A stretch of 64,000 nt of DNA from Streptomyces sp. CB02009 (GCF_001905825.1 NZ_LIVV01000001.1:159473-223472); one strand, 5' to 3'; positions 36,391-45,978 are shown, counted from the stretch's first letter. The notes: generated by a model from the sequence alone, not told the origin. Program-made: numbers and translations.

Positions 36391-37815
36391 TCAGGCCGGC
36401 TTCACCGAGTCCACGCCCGACCGGGCCTTGCGCCACTCGCCGCGCGTGAAGTCGGGGATCTCCTGCGGCGCGCCCTGCGCCTTGATGGACGCGTGGCTCA
36501 GCGGCACCGGCGCCGTCCAGGTGGCGGCGTCGTAGACGTCGAAGTCCGGCACGAGCCCCAGCCGCATGCACTGCATCAGGCGGAAGATCATGATGTAGTC
36601 CATGCCGCCGTGGCCGCCCGGCGGGTTGGCGTGGTCCTTCCAGAGCCAGTGGTCGAACTCGCCCGCGTACGCGGAGAAGTCGGCCCACTGGTCGTCCTTG
36701 TGGTCCGGCTCCAGATAGATCCGCGCCGGGTAGTCCTCGAAGACCCCCCGGGTGCCGCCCAGACTGTTGACCCTGCTGTACGGGTGCGGGGTGGAGACGT
36801 CGTGCTCCAGGCGGATGACCCGGCCCAGCGCCGTCTGGACCAGGCTGACCGTCCGGTCGCTCCCGACGTACGTCTCCTTCCAGCTGGGGTCGCCGGCCGG
36901 CATGTGCTCCTCGCGGTACTCGGCGAGGCCCAGCGCCGGCGTGCCGAAGCTGCTGATGCTCACGGCCCGGTCGCCCCGGTTGACGTCCATGTAAGTGGCG
37001 ACGGGGCCGAAGCCGTGGTTGGGGTAGAGGTCGCCCGTCAACTGCGTGTGCCAGCGCCGCCGCCAGGGGCCCTCGTAGTACGTCGGGGAGAACAGCAGCC
37101 CGCGCAGGTCGTGGTTGTACGCCCCCGCTCCGTGCAGGAGCCGGCCGAACTTCCCGGCGTGCGCCATCCGCAGCACCCGCATCTCGTTCCGGCCGTAGCA
37201 GCAGTTCTCCAGCTGCATGCAGTGGCGGCGGGTCTGCTCCGACAGGTCGACGAGGCCCCACAGTTCGTCGAGCCGCATCGCGACCGGGCACTCCACGCCG
37301 ACGTGCTTGCCGCCCAGCATCGCCGCGCGGGCGATCGGGAAGTGGGTCTCCCAGGGCGTGGCCACGTACACGAGATCGAGGTCGGTGCGGGCGCAGAGGT
37401 TCTCGTAGTCGTTCTCGCCGTTCGCGTAGACGGCGGGGGCGGGCTGTCCGGCGGCCACGACCGCCGCGGCGGCCCGCTCGGCCTTGTCGCGCACGGGGTC
37501 GCACACCGCGCTCACCCGGACCCCGGGGAGCGAGAGGAAGTGGCCGATCATGCCGGCGCCCCGGTTGCCGTAGCCGACGATGCCGACCCGGACGGTGGAG
37601 CGGCGCTCGAAGGGGACCCCGGCCATCGTGGGCCCGAGGCGCTTCCGCCCGGCCGCCGCGGGGGACGCGGCGGCGGACGCGGCCGGGCCCGCCGGGGTCG
37701 CCGCCTCCGCGGCGGGGGCGCCGAGGGCGCCGATGCCGAGTCCCGTCCCGGCCGCCGCGGCGGTGGTCCTGAGGACCTCGCGGCGGCTCGGCTCGTGCGG
37801 TGACTGCTCGTTCAT
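36391..37815 (-). CDS. Tat-exported Gfo/Idh/MocA-family glycosidase (GH109-like)
   Basis: A 474-residue protein. The Tat signal [14 protein letters not shown] is at about residues 10-23. The NAD-binding motif is [12 protein letters not shown], followed by the GH109-like segments [22 protein letters not shown] and [23 protein letters not shown]109 enzymes use tightly bound NAD to hydrolyse alpha-N-acetylgalactosamine. Tat export fits folding with cofactor in the cytoplasm. GGGAGG precedes the ATG at 37815. The exact sugar specificity is not certain. Confidence 0.85.
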   Translation of the reverse strand: MNEQSPHEPSRREVLRTTAAAAGTGLGIGALGAPAAEAATPAGPAASAAASPAAAGRKRLGPTMAGVPFERRSTVRVGIVGYGNRGAGMIGHFLSLPGVRVSAVCDPVRDKAERAAAAVVAAGQPAPAVYANGENDYENLCARTDLDLVYVATPWETHFPIARAAMLGGKHVGVECPVAMRLDELWGLVDLSEQTRRHCMQLENCCYGRNEMRVLRMAHAGKFGRLLHGAGAYNHDLRGLLFSPTYYEGPWRRRWHTQLTGDLYPNHGFGPVATYMDVNRGDRAVSISSFGTPALGLAEYREEHMPAGDPSWKETYVGSDRTVSLVQTALGRVIRLEHDVSTPHPYSRVNSLGGTRGVFEDYPARIYLEPDHKDDQWADFSAYAGEFDHWLWKDHANPPGGHGGMDYIMIFRLMQCMRLGLVPDFDVYDAATWTAPVPLSHASIKAQGAPQEIPDFTRGEWRKARSGVDSVKPA

Positions 37816-37990
37816 GGAACCTCCCGGAGCTGTGGGCGCGGCTGTTTCATGAATCCCGCTCAGGCCCACTGGCCCCGGTGACCGATGGTGCGCAAGGGCG
37901 CCGACAGGACTCTTGCGACAGGTAGTCGGACTGTACTGTTCCGGATCTCTCACCCGGCCGTACCGGACACCCACCCTCACCCGAACGTAC

Positions 37991-38022
37991 GAAAGGCCCC
38001 TCACCACGAAGGGTGAGGGGCC
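37991..38022 (-). terminator. terminator of the FAD/Fe-S dehydrogenase gene
   Basis: An 11-bp perfect stem (GGCCCCTCACC 37995-38005 with 38012-38022) and 6-nt loop; on the minus strand the stem is followed by TTTC. It lies about 85 bp past the dehydrogenase stop. Confidence 0.75.
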
Positions 38023-38040
38023 GTCGGGAGCCGTGGGATC

Positions 38041-38110
38041 GTCAGGACCAGGTGCGTCAGGAACCAGGTGCGTCGGGAACCGAGGGCCGTGAGGAAGCGA
38101 GGGCCGTCAG
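38041..38110. repeat. degenerate 15-17 bp tandem repeat next to the dehydrogenase stop
   Basis: Units begin GTCAGGACCAGGTGC (38041), GTCAGGAACCAGGTGC (38056), GTCGGGAACCGAGGGCC (38072) and GTGAGGAAGCGAGGGCC (38089), leading into GTCAGGGCC at the stop codon itself. The array fills the space between the stop and the terminator. Confidence 0.6.
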
Positions 38111-41031
38111 GGCCGTGTCGCGTGCTCCAGCGCGAGGAGGACCGATCCGTACCTGCGGCCCGTCGCCCTGTCCATCCCGATCTCGCACATCCGGTTGGCC
38201 GAGAGGTGCGCGTCGAAGGGCCGTGCCGTCACCTCGGCCGCCTCCCGGGCCGTCGCCGCGGCCGTCAGCTCCGGATGCAGCATCCCCCGGTCGCCCGCGA
38301 AGGCGCAGCAGCCCGCGTCGGTGGGGACGACGACCTCCTCCGCGCAGGCCCCGGCCAGCTCCGTCAGCCTGTCCTCGTCGCCCAGGTGCCGCATCGAGCA
38401 GGTCGGATGGACCACGGCGGAGCCGACCCGGCGGCGGACGTCGAGCCGGGGGAGCAGCTCGTCCGCCGCCCACACCAGCGAGTCGACCACCGTCAGCTCG
38501 GCGTGCAGCGCCCGGTTGTCCTCCGTCAGATAGGGCACGACCTCGTGCGCGATGCCCAGCGTGCACGAGGAGGCATCCACGACCAGCGGCAGCGTCCCGC
38601 CCGCGGTCCAGCCCCAGGCCGCCTCGACGATCCGGTTCGCCATCACCTCGTTGCCCCGCTCGTACCCCTTGGAGTGCCAGATCGTCGCGCAGCACGTGCC
38701 GGCCACGTCGTCGGGGATCCACACCGGCTTCCCCGCGCGCGCCGACACCGCGACCACGGCCTCGGGGAGGGAGGGGCCCCGCTCGCCGTCCGGATTGCCG
38801 AAGATCCGGTTCACACAGGCCGGGTAGTAGACGGCGACCGCCGCGGGACGGTGGGTGCGGGGCAGCCGCCGCGCCGCCGCGCCCGGGATCTCGGGCAGCC
38901 ACTCCGGTACGAGGTCGGTGCTGACCGCCTTGCGCGCCAGGCCGGTCACCGTCTCGAGGACCCGGTCCCCGATCCGGTCGGCCGCGGCGACCGCGAGCCG
39001 CGCGGAGGCCTCCGCCGCGCGGAAGTTCTTCGCGGCCAGGGCGGCGATCCGCTCCTCGCGCGAGGTGTGCCGCTCGTGCCGGAACTCCTTCATCAGCGCG
39101 CCCGTGTCGATGCCGACCGGACAGGCCAGCTTGCAGGTGGAGTCGCCGGCGCAGGTGTCGACGGCGTCGTACCCGTACGACTCCAGGAGGCGGGCCTCGA
39201 CCGGGGAGCCGTCCCGCTGCCGCATCATCTCCCGGCGCAGCACGATCCGCTGGCGCGGAGTGGTCGTCAGGTCATGGCTGGGACAGGTCGGTTCGCAGAA
39301 GCCGCACTCGATGCAGGGGTCGGCGATCCGCTCCACGGTGGGGATCGTCTTGAGGCCCCGCAGATGGGCGTGCGGGTCGCGGTCCAGGACGATCCGCGGG
39401 GCGAGCACCCCGTCGGGGTCGATGGCCTCCTTGACCCGCCACATCAGGTCGGTCGCCCGGGTCCCCCACTCCAGCTCGAGGAACGGCGCGATGTTGCGGC
39501 CGGTGGCGTGCTCCGCCTTCAGGGAGCCGTCGAAGCGCTCCACGGTCAGCTTGCAGAACTCGTCCATGAAGGCGGCGTACCGCTCGACGTCGGCCGGGTC
39601 CCCCGCGTCGAAGGCGAGCAGGAAGTGGAGGTTGCCGTGCGCGGCGTGACCGGCCACGGCGGCGTCGAACCCGTGCCGGGACTGGAGGTCGAGCAGTGCC
39701 TCGCAGGCCTCCGCGAGGCGGGCCGGGGGGACCGCGAAGTCCTCGGTGATCAGGGTCGTGCCGGAGGGGCGCGAGCCGCCGACCGCCGTCACGAAGGCCT
39801 TGCGGGCCTTCCAGTAGCCGCCGATCCGCTTGGGGTCCGTGGTGAACGCGTTCTCCACGGAGGCCACCGGGGCCACCAGGTCGAGCCCGCCGACGACCTC
39901 CCGCGCCGCCCGCTCGTACGCCTCCCGCGCGGCCGCGTCCGGCGCCCGGAACTCGACCAGGAGCGCCGCCGTCTCCTTGGGCAGCTCCGCCCAGTCCGCC
40001 GGGACGCCCGCCACGCTCACCGAGGCCCGCAGGGTGTTGCCGTCCATCAGCTCGACGGCCAGCGCTCCCGCCGCGTTGAAGAGGGGGACGGCCTCGGCCG
40101 CCGCCGGCAGCGAGGGGAAGAAGAGCAGGGCGGAGGAGACCTCGCGGTCCAGCGGCAGGGTGTCGAAGACGACCTCGGAGATGAATCCGAAGGTGCCCTC
40201 GGAGCCCACCATGAGACCCCGCAGGATGCGCACCGGGGTGTCGCCGTCGAGGAACGCGTCGAGGCGGTAGCCGTTGGTGTTCTTGATGGCGTGCTTGGCG
40301 CGGATCCGGTCGGTGAGGGCGGTGTCCGCCTCGATCTCCGCCTTGAGCTCCATCAGCTCCGCGCACAGCCGCGGCTCGGCCCGCGCCAGCTCCTCGTCGG
40401 CGGCCGGGTCGGCCGTGTCGACCACGGTCCCGCTCGGCAGCACGAAGGTCAGCGAGGCGACCGTCCGGTACGAGTTCCTCGTCGTCCCGGCCGTCATGCC
40501 GGAGGCGTTGTTGGCGACGACCCCGCCGATCGTGCAGGCGATGGCGCTGGCCGGATCGGGGCCCAGGACCCGTCCGTGCGGGGCGAGCGCGGCGTTGGCC
40601 CGTACGACCGTGGTGCCGGGGCGGACCCGGGCCCGCGCGCCGCCGTCGAGGACCTCGACGCCCGCCCAGTGGCGGCGCACGTCGACCAGGATGTCCTCGC
40701 CCTGCGCCTGCCCGTTGAGGCTGGTCCCGGCGGCCCGGAAGACGACCTCGCGGCCCTTGCCGTGCGCGTACGACAGGATCGTGGAGATGTCGTCGATGTC
40801 CTCGGCGACCACGACGACCTGCGGGACGAAGCGGTACGGGCTGGCGTCGGAGGCGTACCGCACGAGGTCGGAGATCTTCGAGAGGACCTTCTCCGGGCCG
40901 AGGAGCTCGGTGAGCTCCTCGCGCAGCCGCCTCGGCGTCCCCCTGGCCTGGAGCTCCGGCACGCGGTCCGGGGCCGGACTCCGCTTCGTCCCGGGGCGGA
41001 GGGCCTGCGGGTTCGGCTCGAACAGCGGCAT
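38107..41031 (-). CDS. FAD-binding and Fe-S oxidoreductase (D-lactate dehydrogenase/glycolate oxidase type)
   Basis: A 974-residue fusion. An N-terminal PCMH FAD domain (about 45-270; FRAAGTSLNGQAQG, GGVVANNASGM) is followed by a FAD-oxidase C domain ending near WRVKEAIDPDGVLAP. Two ferredoxin-like clusters come next (C573/C576/C579/C583; C627-x5-C633-x3-C637-P). The C-terminal CCG domain has CATIWHSKG and PTCSMRHLG/AGCCAFAGDRG. In the second cluster an Asp occupies the place of one expected Cys. It would oxidise a D-2-hydroxy acid and pass electrons to the chain. It stands alone, 37 bp from a MarR gene on the same strand. Confidence 0.92.
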   Translation of the reverse strand: MPLFEPNPQALRPGTKRSPAPDRVPELQARGTPRRLREELTELLGPEKVLSKISDLVRYASDASPYRFVPQVVVVAEDIDDISTILSYAHGKGREVVFRAAGTSLNGQAQGEDILVDVRRHWAGVEVLDGGARARVRPGTTVVRANAALAPHGRVLGPDPASAIACTIGGVVANNASGMTAGTTRNSYRTVASLTFVLPSGTVVDTADPAADEELARAEPRLCAELMELKAEIEADTALTDRIRAKHAIKNTNGYRLDAFLDGDTPVRILRGLMVGSEGTFGFISEVVFDTLPLDREVSSALLFFPSLPAAAEAVPLFNAAGALAVELMDGNTLRASVSVAGVPADWAELPKETAALLVEFRAPDAAAREAYERAAREVVGGLDLVAPVASVENAFTTDPKRIGGYWKARKAFVTAVGGSRPSGTTLITEDFAVPPARLAEACEALLDLQSRHGFDAAVAGHAAHGNLHFLLAFDAGDPADVERYAAFMDEFCKLTVERFDGSLKAEHATGRNIAPFLELEWGTRATDLMWRVKEAIDPDGVLAPRIVLDRDPHAHLRGLKTIPTVERIADPCIECGFCEPTCPSHDLTTTPRQRIVLRREMMRQRDGSPVEARLLESYGYDAVDTCAGDSTCKLACPVGIDTGALMKEFRHERHTSREERIAALAAKNFRAAEASARLAVAAADRIGDRVLETVTGLARKAVSTDLVPEWLPEIPGAAARRLPRTHRPAAVAVYYPACVNRIFGNPDGERGPSLPEAVVAVSARAGKPVWIPDDVAGTCCATIWHSKGYERGNEVMANRIVEAAWGWTAGGTLPLVVDASSCTLGIAHEVVPYLTEDNRALHAELTVVDSLVWAADELLPRLDVRRRVGSAVVHPTCSMRHLGDEDRLTELAGACAEEVVVPTDAGCCAFAGDRGMLHPELTAAATAREAAEVTARPFDAHLSANRMCEIGMDRATGRRYGSVLLALEHATRP

Positions 41032-41067
41032 GTCACGGCTCCCCTTCGCGCGTCCGCGCCCGAGGGG

Positions 41068-41556
41068 TCAGCAGCCGCCCTCCGGGCCGGGGTCGACCAG
41101 GGCGGACAGCAGACCTCCGAGCACCTCGCGCTGTGCGGCGGTCAATGGAGCAAGGATGTCCTCTGCGGCCGCCCGGCGCGCGCTGCGCAGCTCGCGCAGC
41201 GTGGCGCGGCCCGCGTCGGTGAGCTCGATCCGCACCACCCGGCGGTTGCTCGGATCGGGCACCCGGCGCACCCGGTCGACGGCCTCCAGGCCGTCGACGA
41301 GACTGGTCACCGCACGTGGGACGACCTCGAGCCGGGCCGCGAGGTCGGCCATCCGGGGCGGCTCCCCGAAGTGCGCGACCGTGCGGAGCAGCCTGGACTG
41401 GGCGGGCGTGATGCCGACCGGCTCCAGGTGGCGCTTCTGGATCCGGTGCAGACGCCGGGTGAGGCGCAGCAGCTGCTCGGCGAGGAGGCCGTCGGTGCCC
41501 TCGGTGTCGGGTTCCCCCGAACGGCCGGGTCCGGTCGGGACGGCGGAGGTGCTCAT
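41068..41556 (-). CDS. MarR family transcriptional regulator
   Basis: A 162-residue winged-helix protein. The recognition helix and wing are in MADLAARLEVVPRAVTSLVDGLEAVDRVRRVPDPSNRRVVRIELTDAG. It is divergent from an ABC exporter and probably controls it. No ribosome site is visible; TATTGT lies exactly six bases before the ATG, so the transcript may be leaderless. The downstream dehydrogenase could be co-transcribed. Confidence 0.9.
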   Translation of the reverse strand: MSTSAVPTGPGRSGEPDTEGTDGLLAEQLLRLTRRLHRIQKRHLEPVGITPAQSRLLRTVAHFGEPPRMADLAARLEVVPRAVTSLVDGLEAVDRVRRVPDPSNRRVVRIELTDAGRATLRELRSARRAAAEDILAPLTAAQREVLGGLLSALVDPGPEGGC

Positions 41557-41580
41557 ACGGGAACAATATCAGGACCTGGT

Positions 41581-41605
41581 TCATTGTGAGTATAGGTAAC
41601 AATGA
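41581..41605. promoter_or_regulatory. MarR-type inverted repeat between regulator and exporter
   Basis: TCATTGT (41581-41587) and ACAATGA (41599-41605) are perfect inverted repeats 11 bp apart, with TATAGG inside that could be part of an exporter promoter. A related GAACAATATC lies just upstream at 41561. Size and position fit a MarR operator. Confidence 0.5.
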
Positions 41606-41646
41606 GCTAAGCTCTCATCGACATCGCCGAACCCTCGAAGGAGCCC

Positions 41647-43527
41647 ATGCGCCCCCACGGCCAGTCCGACTGGACGCCCCCGCCCCGCGACTCCTCGCAG
41701 CCGAAGGAGCCCGCGCAGCTGGGGCGCATCCTGCGGCTCTTCCGCCCCTACCGTGCCCGCCTGGCGCTCGTCGGCCTCCTCGTCGGCGCCGCCTCGCTCG
41801 TCACCGTCGCCTCACCCTTCCTGCTCAAGGAGATCCTCGACACCGCGATCCCCGAGGGGCGCACCGGGCTGCTCAGCCTGCTCGTCCTCGGCATGATCGC
41901 CACCGCCGTGCTGACCAGCGTCTTCGGCGTGCTCCAGACCCTGATCTCCACCACCGTCGGCCAGCGCGTCATGCACGACCTGCGCACCGGGGTCTACGAG
42001 CAGCTCCAGCGGATGCCGCTCGCCTTCTTCACGCGCACGCGTACCGGCGAGGTCCAGTCCCGCATCGCCAACGACATCGGCGGCATGCAGGCGACCGTGA
42101 CCTCCACGGCCACCTCCCTCGTCTCCAACCTCACCGCCGTCATCGCGACCGTCGCCGCGATGCTCGCCCTCGACTGGCGCCTCACCCTCGTCTCGCTGCT
42201 CCTGCTGCCGGTCTTCGTGTGGATCAGCCGCCGCGTCGGCGACGAGCGCAAGCGGATCACCACCCAGCGCCAGAAGCAGATGGCCGCCATGGCCGCGACC
42301 GTCACCGAGTCCCTGTCGGTCAGCGGCATCCTGCTCGGCCGCACCATGGGCCGCGCCGACTCCCTGAGCAAGTCCTTCGCTGAGGAGTCCGAGCGCCTCG
42401 TCGACCTCGAAGTGCGCTCCTCCATGGCCGGACGGTGGCGGATGTCCACCATCGGCATCGTCATGGCCGCCATGCCCGCCCTGATCTACTGGGCCGCCGG
42501 CATCGCCCTCAGCTCCGGCGGGGCCGCCATCTCGCTCGGCACCCTCGTCGCCTTCGTCTCGCTCCAGCAGGGCCTCTTCCGGCCCGCCGTCAGCCTGCTC
42601 TCCACCGGCGTGCAGATCCAGACGTCCCTCGCGCTCTTCCAGCGCATCTTCGAGTACCTCGACCTGCCCGTGGACATCACCGAGCCCGCCGAGCCCGTCC
42701 GGCTCGCCGAGGTCCGCGGCGAGGTCGCCTTCGAGAAGGTCGACTTCCGCTACGACCCCGAGGGCGGGGACCGCCCCACGCTCGACGCCGTCGACCTGAC
42801 CGTGCCCGCCGGGGGCAGCCTGGCCGTCGTCGGCCCCACCGGCTCCGGCAAGTCCACCCTCAGCTACCTGGTGCCCCGGCTCTACGACGTCACCGGCGGC
42901 CGCGTCACCCTCGACGGGGTCGACGTGCGCGACCTGGACTTCGACAGCCTCGCCCGCGCGGTCGGCGTCGTCTCCCAGGAGACGTACCTCTTCCACGCCT
43001 CCGTCGCCGACAACCTCCGCTTCGCCAAGCCGGACGCCACCGACGAGGAGATCGAGGCGGCCGCCCGCGCCGCCCAGATCCACGACCACATCGCCTCACT
43101 GCCCGAGGGGTACGACACCCTGGTCGGCGAGCGCGGCTACCGCTTCTCGGGCGGCGAGAAGCAGCGCCTCGCCATCGCCCGCACCATCCTGCGCGACCCG
43201 CCCGTACTGATCCTCGACGAGGCCACCAGCGCCCTGGACACCCGTACGGAGCACGCCGTGCAGCAGGCCATCGACGCCCTGTCGGCCGGCCGCACCACGA
43301 TCACCATCGCCCACCGGCTCTCCACCGTCCGCGACGCCGACCAGATCGTCGTCCTGGAGGCGGGCCGGATCGCGGAGCGCGGCACGCACGAGGAGCTGCT
43401 CGCCCGGGACGGGAAGTACGCGGCCCTGGTCCGGCGCGACGCGCGGAGCGCCACCGGCGTCATGGACGCCGCCACCGCCGAAGCCGAACAGGCGAACGTG
43501 GGAGCGGTTGTTCCCCAGAACGTGTGA
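41647..43527 (+). CDS. ABC exporter, permease-ATPase fusion (homodimeric type)
   Basis: A 626-residue protein with membrane domain about 30-320 and a complete nucleotide-binding domain. Walker A is GPTGSGKST, signature is FSGGE, Walker B is [11 protein letters not shown] and the H-loop is AHR. All catalytic motifs are canonical, unlike the pair at 31-34 kb. GAAGGAG precedes the ATG. Divergence from a MarR gene suggests drug or metabolite efflux. Confidence 0.93.
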   Translation: MRPHGQSDWTPPPRDSSQPKEPAQLGRILRLFRPYRARLALVGLLVGAASLVTVASPFLLKEILDTAIPEGRTGLLSLLVLGMIATAVLTSVFGVLQTLISTTVGQRVMHDLRTGVYEQLQRMPLAFFTRTRTGEVQSRIANDIGGMQATVTSTATSLVSNLTAVIATVAAMLALDWRLTLVSLLLLPVFVWISRRVGDERKRITTQRQKQMAAMAATVTESLSVSGILLGRTMGRADSLSKSFAEESERLVDLEVRSSMAGRWRMSTIGIVMAAMPALIYWAAGIALSSGGAAISLGTLVAFVSLQQGLFRPAVSLLSTGVQIQTSLALFQRIFEYLDLPVDITEPAEPVRLAEVRGEVAFEKVDFRYDPEGGDRPTLDAVDLTVPAGGSLAVVGPTGSGKSTLSYLVPRLYDVTGGRVTLDGVDVRDLDFDSLARAVGVVSQETYLFHASVADNLRFAKPDATDEEIEAAARAAQIHDHIASLPEGYDTLVGERGYRFSGGEKQRLAIARTILRDPPVLILDEATSALDTRTEHAVQQAIDALSAGRTTITIAHRLSTVRDADQIVVLEAGRIAERGTHEELLARDGKYAALVRRDARSATGVMDAATAEAEQANVGAVVPQNV

Positions 43528-43610
43528 TCGTTCCGGCATTCGTTGCTCAACCCCCGTACGGCGTCGGATGATTGCGGTGCGCGATCGAAGGGCTGCAGAC
43601 CGTGACCGCG

Positions 43611-43640
43611 CAGTCCCACTGAAGCATCAGTCCCACTGAT
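43611..43640. promoter_or_regulatory. two tandem CAGTcccACTGA palindromes
   Basis: CAGTCCCACTGA occurs at 43611-43622 and again at 43628-43639, 17 bp apart. Each is a dyad (CAGT/ACTG around CCC); the second extends to ATCAGT/ACTGAT. They end 27 bp before a micro-ORF start. They could be an operator pair or form RNA hairpins. Confidence 0.45.
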
Positions 43641-43666
43641 GTACCTGTACGAGGAGAAGCACCCCC

Positions 43667-43726
43667 ATGAACGTCATCACCAACCTGCTCGCCGGCGTCC
43701 TCCACTTCCTGGGCTGGCTCGTCTGA
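43667..43726 (+). CDS. 19-codon hydrophobic micro-ORF
   Basis: ATG at 43667 follows GAGGAG by ten bases; the peptide is MNVITNLLAGVLHFLGWLV, uncharged apart from one His, amphipathic or membrane-seeking. A strong hairpin begins 14 bp after its stop, and paired palindromes precede it, so it looks like a complete transcription unit. It could be a regulatory, toxic or secreted signal peptide. I cannot assign it; low coding length keeps confidence moderate. Confidence 0.5.
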   Translation: MNVITNLLAGVLHFLGWLV

Positions 43727-43740
43727 CGATCGCAGTGCCC

Positions 43741-43781
43741 CGGCGCCGTCGGCTCCCCGTCCCAGGGAACCGGCGGCGCCG
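43741..43781 (+). terminator. terminator after the micro-ORF
   Basis: A 17-bp stem with one mismatch and one wobble (CGGCGCCGTCGGCTCCC with GGGAACCGGCGGCGCCG) and a 7-nt loop, 14 bp past the micro-ORF stop. Confidence 0.65.
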
Positions 43782-43833
43782 CCGCGTGCGCGGGCTCCCC
43801 GAAAACCCGTACCCGGCGGGTTAGCGTGCGGCC

Positions 43834-44733
43834 ATGACGTACCGGCCGCCGACACCGTACGCACCCCCACGCCGCCCCTCCCTTCCCCCGGGCCTCCGCC
43901 CCTCCCGACGCCGGCCCCGGCTCACCCGGCGCGGTCGCCTGGCGCTCCTCCTCGGAGCCCTCGTCGCCGTCGCCGCGGCCGTCGCCGTCGCCCTCCCCCT
44001 GCTCCTGACGCGGGACGAACCGGCCGTCGAACAGCCCCGGGCACTCCTCGTCCCCGAGGGCTGGCGGGCCGGCCAGGTCTACCGGGCCGTCGACCGGTCG
44101 CTCGGACTTCCCGAGGGCACCACCCGCAAGGCGGCGACCGCGTCCGCCACCGCCCTCCCGCTGCCGGCGGCCGCCGGCGGAAACCCCGAGGGCTACCTCT
44201 TCCCCGCGACGTATCCCGTCCTCGACGCCACGACCCCCGAGGAGCTGCTCCGCTTCATGGTCGACACGGCCGGGAAGCGCTTCGGGGCCGCCCGGATCGC
44301 CGAGGGCGCGCGGGCGCACGGCATGAGCGTGTACGAGACGGTGATCGCGGCCAGCGTCGTCCAGGCCGAGGCCGACAACCCGGAGGACATGGCCAAGGTC
44401 GCCCGGGTCGTCCACAACCGTCTCGCCCGGGGCATGGCCCTCCAGATGGACTCGACGCTCAACTACGCGCTCGGACGCAGCACCGTGGACACCACGGTCG
44501 AGGACACCCGGCTCCGGAGCCCGTACAACACCTACGCGCGCAAGGGCCTGCCGCCGTCGCCCATCGGCAACCCGGGGGACCAGGCCGTCGACGCGGTCAT
44601 CCGTCCGGCGGACGGCGACTGGCTCTACTTCGTGACGGTGGCCCCCGGGGACACCCGCTTCACCGCCGACTACGCGACCCACCAGGCCAATGTGGCCGAG
44701 TTCAACGCCAACCGGGGTGCCGAGAAGGGCTGA
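43834..44733 (+). CDS. MltG-like endolytic transglycosylase paralogue
   Basis: A 299-residue protein. After a Pro/Arg-rich cytoplasmic start comes one transmembrane helix (about 36-60), a short LysM-like region and a YceG/MltG catalytic domain. The active-site stretch ETVIAASVVQAEADNPEDMAKVARVVHNRL retains the Glu of the QAEA form common in actinobacteria, and NTYARKGLPPSPIGNPG is the signature loop. MltG cleaves nascent glycan strands. This is shorter than usual MltG and not in the aroE neighbourhood, so it is probably a second copy. Confidence 0.85.
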   Translation: MTYRPPTPYAPPRRPSLPPGLRPSRRRPRLTRRGRLALLLGALVAVAAAVAVALPLLLTRDEPAVEQPRALLVPEGWRAGQVYRAVDRSLGLPEGTTRKAATASATALPLPAAAGGNPEGYLFPATYPVLDATTPEELLRFMVDTAGKRFGAARIAEGARAHGMSVYETVIAASVVQAEADNPEDMAKVARVVHNRLARGMALQMDSTLNYALGRSTVDTTVEDTRLRSPYNTYARKGLPPSPIGNPGDQAVDAVIRPADGDWLYFVTVAPGDTRFTADYATHQANVAEFNANRGAEKG

Positions 44734-44739
44734 CCGGGA

Positions 44740-45978
44740 TCACACGGAGACGGCCACCGGGGTGGCGACCTGAGGGGCCACGGTCGCCGGGGTGGCCTCC
44801 GAGTCGGCGACCGGGGTGGCCTCCGCGCGTGCGGGGGCGGTCCCCGTCGTGGCGGCCTCGCGCCGCAGCAGGCGCCGGATGTCCGCGACCGCCGCCCTGC
44901 CGGCCCGGTTGGCGCCGATCGTCGACGCCGACGGTCCGTACCCCACGAGGTGGACGCGCTCGTCCCGGGCCGCGCGGGTGCCCTCGACACGGATCCCGCC
45001 GCCCGGCTCGCGCAGCCGCAACGGGGTGAGGTGGTCGATCGCCGCCCGGAAGCCGGTCGCCCAGAGGATCACGTCCACGTCGACGGTCCGGCCGTCGTCC
45101 CAGACCACCCCGGTCGGCGTGATCCGGTCGAACATGGGGAGGCGGTCCAGGATCCCGCGCGCGCGTGCGGCCCGGATCGCGTCGTTGAGGGGGAGCCCGG
45201 TGACCGAGACGACGCTCTTCGGGGGCAGCCCCCGCCGGACCCGCTCCTCCACGAGCGCGACGGCGGCCCGCCCCTCCATCTCCCCGAACGGCCCCTCGCG
45301 CCAGACCGGCTCGCGCCGGGTCACCCAGAAGGTGTCGGCGGCGACGTCCGCGATCTCCATCAGGTGCTGGGTGCCGGATGCCCCGCCGCCGACGACGAGG
45401 ACCCGCTTCCCGGTGAACTCCGCCGGGCCCGGGTATCCGGCGGTGTGCAGCTGGCGCCCCCGGAAGGTCTCCTGTCCCGGGTAGCGCGGCCAGAAAGGGC
45501 GGTCCCAGGTGCCGGTGGCGTTGATCAGGGCCCGGGTGGCGTACGTCCCCTCGGAGGACTCGACGAGGAGCCGCCCGGCCTCGTCCGTCCGTCCGCCGTC
45601 GCCCTCCCGGACCGCCGTGACGTCGACGGGGCGGTGGATGCGCAGGCCGAAGGTCTGCTCGTACGTGTCGAAGTACCCGCCGATCACCTCAGAGGAGGGC
45701 CGCGCGGGGTCGGCGCCGGTCAGTTCCATGCCGGGCAGCGCGTGCATGCCGTGCACCTTGCCGTACGTGAGCGAGGGCCAGCGGAACTGCCAGGCGCCGC
45801 CCGGCCGGGGGGCGTGGTCCAGGACGACGAAGTCCCTGTCCGGCTCCAGACCGGCGCGACGCAGATGGAAGGCGGCCGAGAGCCCGGCCTGTCCCGCGCC
45901 GATGACGACGACGTCCATCGGCGTCGGCTGCCCGGCCGCCGCCCCGGTCCCTGACTCTTCGACCCCGTAATCGTTCAC
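44740..45978 (-). CDS. flavin-containing monooxygenase-like oxidoreductase
   Basis: A 412-residue protein with an FAD-binding VVIGAGQAGLSAAFHL near residue 22 and a second dinucleotide motif VLVVGGGASGTQHL mid-protein. An ATGF motif (LWATGFRAAIDHL) completes the class B monooxygenase-like layout. A repetitive tail (ATPVADSEATPATVAPQVATPV) follows. The start is uncertain: GTG 45978 or ATG 45918, neither with a good ribosome site. It follows the ssu operon after a hairpin and may act on sulfur or nitrogen compounds. Confidence 0.82.
   Translation of the reverse strand: MNDYGVEESGTGAAAGQPTPMDVVVIGAGQAGLSAAFHLRRAGLEPDRDFVVLDHAPRPGGAWQFRWPSLTYGKVHGMHALPGMELTGADPARPSSEVIGGYFDTYEQTFGLRIHRPVDVTAVREGDGGRTDEAGRLLVESSEGTYATRALINATGTWDRPFWPRYPGQETFRGRQLHTAGYPGPAEFTGKRVLVVGGGASGTQHLMEIADVAADTFWVTRREPVWREGPFGEMEGRAAVALVEERVRRGLPPKSVVSVTGLPLNDAIRAARARGILDRLPMFDRITPTGVVWDDGRTVDVDVILWATGFRAAIDHLTPLRLREPGGGIRVEGTRAARDERVHLVGYGPSASTIGANRAGRAAVADIRRLLRREAATTGTAPARAEATPVADSEATPATVAPQVATPVAVSV

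Noticed and set aside
43639..43824. 61-codon Arg/Pro ORF overlapping the micro-ORF
   Set aside because: It has no ribosome site of its own, runs through the terminator hairpin and shows out-of-frame composition.
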